Assembly (NCBI GenBank): GCA_016790385.1
Contig: JAEUNV010000154.1
Coordinates: 1-11,231, forward strand
Origin: Zoogloea sp.
GTDB taxonomy: Bacteria; Pseudomonadota; Gammaproteobacteria; Burkholderiales; Rhodocyclaceae
Reading direction: 5' to 3'
Length of the DNA: 11,231 nucleotides
Position 1 is the first letter of the stretch. Each line of letters opens with the position of its first letter. This document shows positions 7,262 through 11,231 of the stretch, piece by piece. The notes beneath the pieces were generated by a model. That model saw only the letters and a program-made list of their open reading frames with translations, was not told the origin of the DNA and ran no database searches. A program made the translations under genes and the position numbers.

Positions 7262-7797
7262 TCCGCCATCCTCGGCCCGAGGTAGCGCCCGGAACCTGCT
7301 ATGGCCAGCTCGACCTTGGACTCGCGGAATCGCCGCAGAGCGTAGCCGAGCGTCTGCGTCCGCTGCTGCCCGATACCTATGCCCTCTATGCCAGCCCCCT
7401 GCGCCGGGCTCGCCTGCTGGCCGAGGCCCTGGGCAGTCCCGAGGTGGATCCACGTCTGATGGAAATCCACTTCGGCGAGTGGGAGGGCCGCAGTTTCGAC
7501 GAGATCGGGCAGGTCGCGCTGGATGCCTGGTCGGCCGCGCCCCTCGATTTTGCTCCGCCGGGGGGGGAGTCACCCCGCCAGATGGCTGCCCGCGCCCTCG
7601 ATTTCCTGGCGTGTCTGCGCCAAGCCAACCCGCCGGCTGCGGTGGTGGTTGCCCATGGCGGCCCCCTGCGTGCCCTGGCCGGCCGATTGCTGGGGCTGCC
7701 ACCTGAGCACTGGCTGGGTCTGGATTTTGCCTGTGGCGAGGCGACGCGCCTCGATCTCCACGACTGGGGCACAGTGCTGCGCTGGTTCAATCGCTGA
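7246..7797 (+). CDS. cobC: Alpha-ribazole phosphatase (histidine phosphatase family)
   Basis: Removes the 5'-phosphate from adenosylcobalamin 5'-phosphate or alpha-ribazole phosphate, the last step of nucleotide-loop assembly. The 183-residue protein belongs to the phosphoglycerate mutase-like histidine phosphatases: the phospho-accepting histidine H8 in LIRHPRP (5-11), [13 protein letters not shown] (50-62), the acid E78 in FGEWEG (76-81) and the second histidine H137 in [12 protein letters not shown] (133-144). RHP rather than the more common RHG is typical of many CobC-like members. Context in cobT-cobS-cobC supports the B12 role over other members of this broad family. The start lies inside the last codons of cobS, a 16-base overlap in another frame that suggests coupled translation. 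Confidence 0.93.
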   Translation: MELYLIRHPRPEVAPGTCYGQLDLGLAESPQSVAERLRPLLPDTYALYASPLRRARLLAEALGSPEVDPRLMEIHFGEWEGRSFDEIGQVALDAWSAAPLDFAPPGGESPRQMAARALDFLACLRQANPPAAVVVAHGGPLRALAGRLLGLPPEHWLGLDFACGEATRLDLHDWGTVLRWFNR

Positions 7798-7812
7798 AGG
7801 GTATGGATACAC

Positions 7813-7840
7813 GCCGGGGCGAGCGCGAAGCGCCGGCTTT
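7813..7840 (+). terminator. Possible weak terminator after cobC
   Basis: GCCG (7813-7816) with CGGC (7834-7837), and GCGC-GAA-GCGC (7823-7833) nested inside, form a GC-rich hairpin with a six-base bulge, followed by only TTT (7838-7840). The position 16 bases after the cobC stop is right, the short T-run makes it a weak candidate. Confidence 0.3.
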
Positions 7841-7877
7841 CGATGCATCCCGACGCGACTGACTTCCGTGCACGTCA

Positions 7878-7907
7878 TATACTCGGGGTTCCCTTTTTCC
7901 AAACCCC
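7878..7907 (+). promoter_or_regulatory. Candidate promoter and leader hairpin of the alpha/beta hydrolase gene
   Basis: TATACT (7878-7883) is five of six to a -10 element; the -35 region (GCGACT, 7855-7860) is poor. Transcription from it would begin near 7890. GGGGTT (7885-7890) pairs with AACCCC (7902-7907) over an 11-base pyrimidine-rich loop. No Shine-Dalgarno lies between the hairpin and ATG 7914, so initiation here may be of the SD-less, short-leader type. Confidence 0.35.
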
Positions 7908-7913
7908 TGTGCC

Positions 7914-8753
7914 ATGGACTTTTTTTCCGCCGACGACGGCGAACGAATCCATCTCAAGATCTCCGGCCGTGGAACTCCGCTGGTGCTGCTCCATGGCTGG
8001 ACTTCCACCCACCGGGACTGGAACCCTTTCCTTGAAGCATTCGAGGCCTGCCACCGGGTCTTTCGCTGGGACGCCCGCGGCCATGGCGGCCATGGGCTCA
8101 GGTCCGCCAGCGTGCCGACGGTGGAGCGCATGGCGCGAGATCTCCACACCTTGCTGGAACACTACGGTCTCGAACAGGCGGTGGTGGTGGGGCACTCCAT
8201 GGGCGCCCTGACCCTGTGGCAGTATCTCCGTGACTTCGGCTGCGCCGGTCTGTCCCGGGTGGTCTTCATTGACCAATCGCCCAAGCTGCTTACCGATGCC
8301 GGGTGGCAACGGGGGATCTACGGCGATTTCGATCATCGTCGCAATGCGCAGTTCATGCGCGAGCTGGAGAGTGACTTCGCCGAAAGCGTCCTGCGTCTGG
8401 CGGCCTTCGGCCACAATGAGCGCTCCCGCACCAAATACCTGGAAAACGGAAGCGGCATCGAGACCGCCCGCCAGCGCCTGCGTGCCCTGGACCCACGGCC
8501 TCTGATCGACTGCTGGGCCAGCCTCACGGCGGCCGACTACCGGGATGTACTGAAGACCATCGCCATCCCCGCGCTGCTGGTGTACGGTGGGGCCAGCAAT
8601 TTCTACTCCACCGGCACCGCTGAATATGTGCGCGACAGCATTCCCAATGCCTTGTTGCAGGTCTATGAAGGGGTCGATCACGCACCTCACCTGTGGGAAC
8701 GCGCCCGCTTCATCCAGGATGTGCTGGACTTCATCGCCCAGCCCCCGGCCTGA
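7914..8753 (+). CDS. Alpha/beta hydrolase
   Basis: Cytoplasmic hydrolase of the alpha/beta fold, substrate unknown; 279 residues and no signal peptide. Visible are the oxyanion strand-loop LVLLHGWTSTHRDW (23-36), the helix region WDARGHGGHG (52-61), the nucleophile elbow GHSMG (93-97, Ser95) and the C-terminal histidine region EGVDHAPHLWE (252-262, H256 or H259). At the usual acid position after strand 7 (LLVYGGASNFY, 221-231) there is no Asp or Glu; an Asp follows strand 6 instead (VVFIDQSPKLL, D120), a placement known in some members. Relatives include non-haem peroxidase-like and esterase-like enzymes; the substrate cannot be predicted. It lies 116 bases after cobC with a possible promoter of its own, so I see no firm reason to count it as a B12 gene. 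Confidence 0.88.
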   Translation: MDFFSADDGERIHLKISGRGTPLVLLHGWTSTHRDWNPFLEAFEACHRVFRWDARGHGGHGLRSASVPTVERMARDLHTLLEHYGLEQAVVVGHSMGALTLWQYLRDFGCAGLSRVVFIDQSPKLLTDAGWQRGIYGDFDHRRNAQFMRELESDFAESVLRLAAFGHNERSRTKYLENGSGIETARQRLRALDPRPLIDCWASLTAADYRDVLKTIAIPALLVYGGASNFYSTGTAEYVRDSIPNALLQVYEGVDHAPHLWERARFIQDVLDFIAQPPA

Positions 8754-8766
8754 GCGCGACTGAGCT

Positions 8767-8786
8767 GCCCGGTGTCAGCCCTGGGC
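8767..8786. terminator. Possible weak bidirectional hairpin between convergent genes
   Basis: GCCCGG (8767-8772) pairs with CTGGGC (8781-8786), one G-T pair, eight-base loop, overlapping the stop of the helicase gene and lying 13 bases after the hydrolase stop. No T-tract on either side, so only a possible terminator. Confidence 0.25.
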
Positions 8787-10421
8787 GAGGCGTGCTTTCA
8801 GCACCGCCGCTGAGGCTTCCGAAACCACCAGGGTGAGTTTCATGGTCGCCCGGGTGGCCCCTACGAAGAGTCGGCGCATGGCCTTGTCGTCGAGCATGTC
8901 GAAATCGATCTCGGTGAAGATCACGCAGGGCGCCGCCCTGCCCTTGAAGCGCAGCACCGAGTCGATGAGGATGTCGCCCTCGGTCAGTATCGGATTGCCC
9001 AGCAGGTCGTAGTGGCCGGTGGGCGCGCGGAGGCTGTAAGGCCCGAGTCGGGTCAGGGGGCTGAGGGCGGAATGCTCGCGCCCCCGGTAGCTGATCAGGG
9101 CAATATGACTGCGCTTGAACCCCAGCCCGATGGCCTTGGTGATGGCAGCCACCGAACGGCTTACCAGTTCGTCCGGAGTGGCGTAGGTAAGGATGTCCAC
9201 TTCGGGGCCGGTGAGGGGGCTGCCGGCCACCACCGGCTCGGCCAGGGGCAGGAGCAGGCGGAAGGTGGCGAGGATGTCCCGCGGGCTGCGGTAGTTGGTG
9301 TCGGAGCGCAGGGTCACCCAGCCCGGCAGGGCGGTTTCGGGACGGCCGTAGAGGTTCTGCAGGGGGTCTTCCAGCCACCAGGCGCGACCATCGGTGCGCA
9401 GGAAGCGCAGGAGATTGTCAGCCCAGCCGGCCTGGAAGTCCTGTCCCTCATCAATGATGATCTCGTTAAAGCGGTCGGTGGCCGAGGGCGCATACCCATC
9501 CAGAAAGGCCTCCAGGCGGTCGAACACGCCGGGCTGGCTGAAATCGGGCACCTGCCCAAAGGCGCGGCTGAGCCGGTCGGCGAACTGGTGGTAGGTGGCC
9601 ACTTCGCCTCCGGGTGGGGCAATCAGCGCGATGTGGTCGGCCAGCGGCCGGTTGTAGCACACGTATAGGGGCCGCCGCCCTGCCGCCAGGGCGTCCCGGT
9701 AGGCGGCCATCGCCAGTTGAGTCTTGCCCGAGCCTGCCGTGCCGATCACACGGATGCGAAAGGGCGTGCACTCGATGCGCCGCGCCCATTCAGCGAGGCC
9801 ACCAGAGAGGCGCGTGTACATGGCATGGGCATCGTCAACGACCGCATGCACCTCCGGCACCAGTTGCAGCACCTCACCCAGGAATCGATGGACACGAGCC
9901 CTGTCCGGCACGGCCTCGCCGTGGTCGGGCAGGATGGCGCGGATGATGGGCACCAGGAAATCGCGCTTGGTGGCATCGACGATGCGGGCCGGGTCGATGC
10001 CTGCGGTGCCGGCCTGCTTCACCCGGTAGTCGGGGCAGTAAAGCAGAGCCTCCACCGGCACCGCCTCGCCGCCACAGGCGCTCCTCAGGCGGCGGGTCAG
10101 GGCGTCCACGTTGCGCGCCAACTGCACGGGAACGCTCTTGTCGCGGTCGGCATAGCGCTTCACCAGCCCTTCCGGCGTCTCCGCCAGAAAGCCGGATTTC
10201 TGCTCGATCAACAGCACCTTGCCGGTGGGCCCCACCACGGCGAAGTCGATCTCGCCCACCAGGGCGTGATCGGCCTGGGCGATCCGCGTCCAGTGCACAC
10301 CGTGGTACACGGTGTAGCTGTCGTCCAGCCCATCCGCGAGGAGGGCGAGGGTTTCGATCTCGCGCAGGGCCGCGCCGATTGCCTTCAGCTCGCGCCAGCC
10401 AGCAGGATGAACAAGGGCCAT
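8775..10421 (-). CDS. NERD nuclease-related domain protein fused to a superfamily 1 (UvrD/Rep-like) helicase
   Basis: The 548-residue protein joins an N-terminal nuclease-related domain (about 1-115) to an SF1 DNA helicase-type ATPase. The NERD part shows GEIDFAVVGPTGKVLLIEQKSG (56-77 overall) with D59, E73 and K75 in the order of a D...ExK nuclease site. The helicase part shows Walker A IGTAGSGKT (226-234), Walker B IIIDEGQDF (321-329), motif III WLEDPLQNLYG (349-359), NYRSP (376-380), motif V-like LRFKGRAAPCVIFTE (490-504) and motif VI RRLFVGATRAT (516-526). Likely role is DNA processing or repair; phage defence is possible but nothing nearby supports it. Start at 10421 fits the family-like opening VHPAGWRELK; the Shine-Dalgarno is weak. 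It stands alone, divergent from creA and convergent with the hydrolase gene. Confidence 0.9.
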   Translation of the reverse strand: MALVHPAGWRELKAIGAALREIETLALLADGLDDSYTVYHGVHWTRIAQADHALVGEIDFAVVGPTGKVLLIEQKSGFLAETPEGLVKRYADRDKSVPVQLARNVDALTRRLRSACGGEAVPVEALLYCPDYRVKQAGTAGIDPARIVDATKRDFLVPIIRAILPDHGEAVPDRARVHRFLGEVLQLVPEVHAVVDDAHAMYTRLSGGLAEWARRIECTPFRIRVIGTAGSGKTQLAMAAYRDALAAGRRPLYVCYNRPLADHIALIAPPGGEVATYHQFADRLSRAFGQVPDFSQPGVFDRLEAFLDGYAPSATDRFNEIIIDEGQDFQAGWADNLLRFLRTDGRAWWLEDPLQNLYGRPETALPGWVTLRSDTNYRSPRDILATFRLLLPLAEPVVAGSPLTGPEVDILTYATPDELVSRSVAAITKAIGLGFKRSHIALISYRGREHSALSPLTRLGPYSLRAPTGHYDLLGNPILTEGDILIDSVLRFKGRAAPCVIFTEIDFDMLDDKAMRRLFVGATRATMKLTLVVSEASAAVLKARLAQG

Positions 10422-10474
10422 GGCTTTGGGTTACAGTGATTTGCGAACGGGCGCCGCTTAATGGCGCGCCGACC

Positions 10475-10504
10475 ATTCTGTCAGCACAGGCGGCCGTTTG
10501 TCAT
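10475..10504 (-). promoter_or_regulatory. Candidate promoter for the NERD-helicase gene
   Basis: On the minus strand ATGACA (10504-10499, five of six to the -35) and CAGAAT (10480-10475, four of six to the -10) are 18 bases apart, which would start transcription near 10468, some 47 bases before the ATG. The same short gap holds a GCGCC/GGCGC inverted repeat (10451-10455 with 10463-10467). No equally good promoter is seen for creA on the plus strand. Confidence 0.3.
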
Positions 10505-10530
10505 GCCGCCCGCAAAAGGAAGCCCTGCCC

Positions 10531-10995
10531 ATGAAGATCCCGACTCTACTTACCCTGCTGACCGGTCTGGCCCTGTCCGCCCCTGCCCTGTCCGACGAAA
10601 TCGGATGCGTCACCACCACGTGGAAGCTGATCGGCGCCAATCACAAGGTTTGCGTGGAAGCCTTCAAGGACGCCAAGGTGCCCGGAGTCACCTGCCACGT
10701 CAGCCAGGCCCGCACCGGCGGGGTGTCGGGAAGCCTGGGCCTGGCCCAGGACCCCTCCCAGTTCTCCCTGGCATGTCGCCAGACCGGGCCCATCGCCGCA
10801 CCGGCCAGGCTGCCTGAGAGCGAGGTGGTGTTCTCGGAAGACACGTCCCTGGTCTTCAAAGAGACCCGCGTCGTGCGCATGTGGGACAAGGCCAACAACA
10901 CCCTCGTTTATGTTGCCATCAGCCGCAAGCTGATCGACGGCGCCCCCGCCAATAGTATTTCCACGGTGCCGGTGATGCCCTGGGGAGGCCACTGA
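10531..10995 (+). CDS. creA: CreA family secreted protein
   Basis: Periplasmic protein of unknown biochemical function, related to Escherichia coli CreA. The 154-residue product has a signal peptide (1 to about 21, LLTLLTGLALSAPALS before DEIG) and the family blocks EIG..TTTWKLIGANHKVCVEAF (23-45), VTCHVSQARTGGVSGSLGLA (53-72), CRQTGPI (82-88), EVVF..DTSLVFKETRVVR and, near the end, ISTVPVMPWG. Four cysteines remain after export (C26, C41, C55, C82); C55 and C82 are at positions I recall as cysteines in CreA, C26 and C41 seem extra. The start at 10531 has AAGGA ten bases upstream (10516-10520) and gives the clean signal peptide; an earlier ATG at 10498 adds 11 non-family residues. No creBCD genes are next to it. 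Confidence 0.92.
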   Translation: MKIPTLLTLLTGLALSAPALSDEIGCVTTTWKLIGANHKVCVEAFKDAKVPGVTCHVSQARTGGVSGSLGLAQDPSQFSLACRQTGPIAAPARLPESEVVFSEDTSLVFKETRVVRMWDKANNTLVYVAISRKLIDGAPANSISTVPVMPWGGH

Positions 10996-11025
10996 AGCCA
11001 CACCCCGTCAGGCTTCGGTGGCCTC
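10985..11025. terminator. Long hairpin spanning both stop codons of convergent creA and histidine kinase genes
   Basis: Bases 10985-10999 pair with 11011-11025 to give an uninterrupted 15-base-pair stem (one G-T pair) with an 11-base loop. The stem contains the creA stop (10993-10995) and the last codons of the kinase gene, while the kinase stop (11008-11010) ends the loop. No T-tract follows in either direction, so it is a candidate bidirectional terminator or 3'-end stabiliser of the non-classical kind. Confidence 0.5.
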
Positions 11026-11231
11026 GGGCGGCGGTTCGATGGGCAGAGTGACGGTGAACGTGGTGCCCTGGCCCACTTCGCTGCTCACCTCGATGCGACC
11101 GTGGTGGCGTTCGACGATGCCCCAGGAGAGGGACAGGCCCAGGCCGGTGCCCTGGCCCACGGGTTTGGTGGTGTAGAAGGGTTCGAACACCCGCTGCAGA
11201 TCCGTGGCAGGGATGCCTTTGCCCGTGTCCG
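11008..11231 (-). CDS. Sensor histidine kinase, C-terminal end, cut by window edge
   Basis: Only the last 74 codons are present; the gene begins beyond the right edge. They encode the end of a HATPase_c ATP-binding domain: G1 box DTGKGIP at the very start, F box FEPFYTTK, G2 box [11 protein letters not shown], then [28 protein letters not shown] and a short acidic/proline-rich tail (PPPEATEA). This is the catalytic domain that phosphorylates the kinase's own histidine. The style FEPFYTTK with GTGLGLS is common to NtrB-like and PAS-type kinases; the sensor part and partner regulator are not in the window. It ends 12 bases from creA on the opposite strand. Confidence 0.92.
   Translation of the reverse strand, partial: DTGKGIPATDLQRVFEPFYTTKPVGQGTGLGLSLSWGIVERHHGRIEVSSEVGQGTTFTVTLPIEPPPEATEA

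Noticed and set aside
6764..7702. 312-codon minus-strand frame opposite cobS and cobC
   Set aside because: Antisense to two conserved enzymes and of shadow composition.
7875..8690. 271-codon minus-strand frame opposite the hydrolase gene
   Set aside because: Shadow frame; the hydrolase motifs lie on the plus strand.
9717..10439. 240-codon plus-strand frame opposite the NERD-helicase gene
   Set aside because: Antisense to the helicase motifs; no family resemblance.
1..11231. Mobile element, CRISPR array, tRNA or prophage genes
   Set aside because: Searched by eye for transposase motifs, regularly spaced repeats, tRNA arms and phage proteins; none seen.

Overview
The window is GC-rich proteobacterial DNA, densely coding, and most of it is a vitamin B12 (cobalamin) uptake, salvage and late-assembly locus. 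The gene families, the codon bias towards G/C at third positions and the gene order suggest a betaproteobacterium, possibly Rhodocyclales (Azospira/Dechloromonas/Thauera-like). That placement is an inference from general resemblance, not a measured one.

Left arm (1-4203, minus strand). A cobalamin riboswitch (about 3972-4203) leads a transcript carrying btuB (outer-membrane TonB-dependent B12 receptor), btuC (inner-membrane permease), btuD (ATPase) and the start of cobO (corrinoid adenosyltransferase, cut by the window edge). btuC/btuD overlap by an ATGA, and the other gaps are 18-29 bases. The leader between riboswitch and btuB can fold so that the btuB ribosome-binding site is paired, which suggests translational control by B12.

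Middle (4204-7797, plus strand). Divergent from btuB lies cobU (adenosylcobinamide kinase/guanylyltransferase), then a small chagasin-like (peptidase inhibitor I42-like) gene of unexpected context, then cobT, cobS and cobC. Together CobU, CobT, CobS and CobC build the nucleotide loop: CobU activates adenosylcobinamide as a GDP derivative, CobT makes alpha-ribazole phosphate, CobS joins the two, and CobC removes the phosphate. With BtuBCD import and CobO adenosylation, the cluster can take an imported corrinoid to coenzyme B12. No corrin-ring synthesis gene is visible here. The two -10 elements of the divergent btuB and cobU promoters appear to lie on the same few bases (about 4243-4252).

Right arm (7798-11231). 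An alpha/beta hydrolase (plus) converges on a NERD-domain/superfamily 1 helicase (minus). creA (plus, secreted) is transcribed away from the helicase and converges on the C-terminal end of a sensor histidine kinase (minus, cut by the window edge). The creA and kinase stop codons lie within one long hairpin.

No tRNA, rRNA, insertion sequence, CRISPR array or prophage gene is seen. The most noteworthy items are the chagasin-like gene inside the B12 cluster, the riboswitch with a readable SD-sequestering leader, the back-to-back promoters, and the stop-spanning hairpin.
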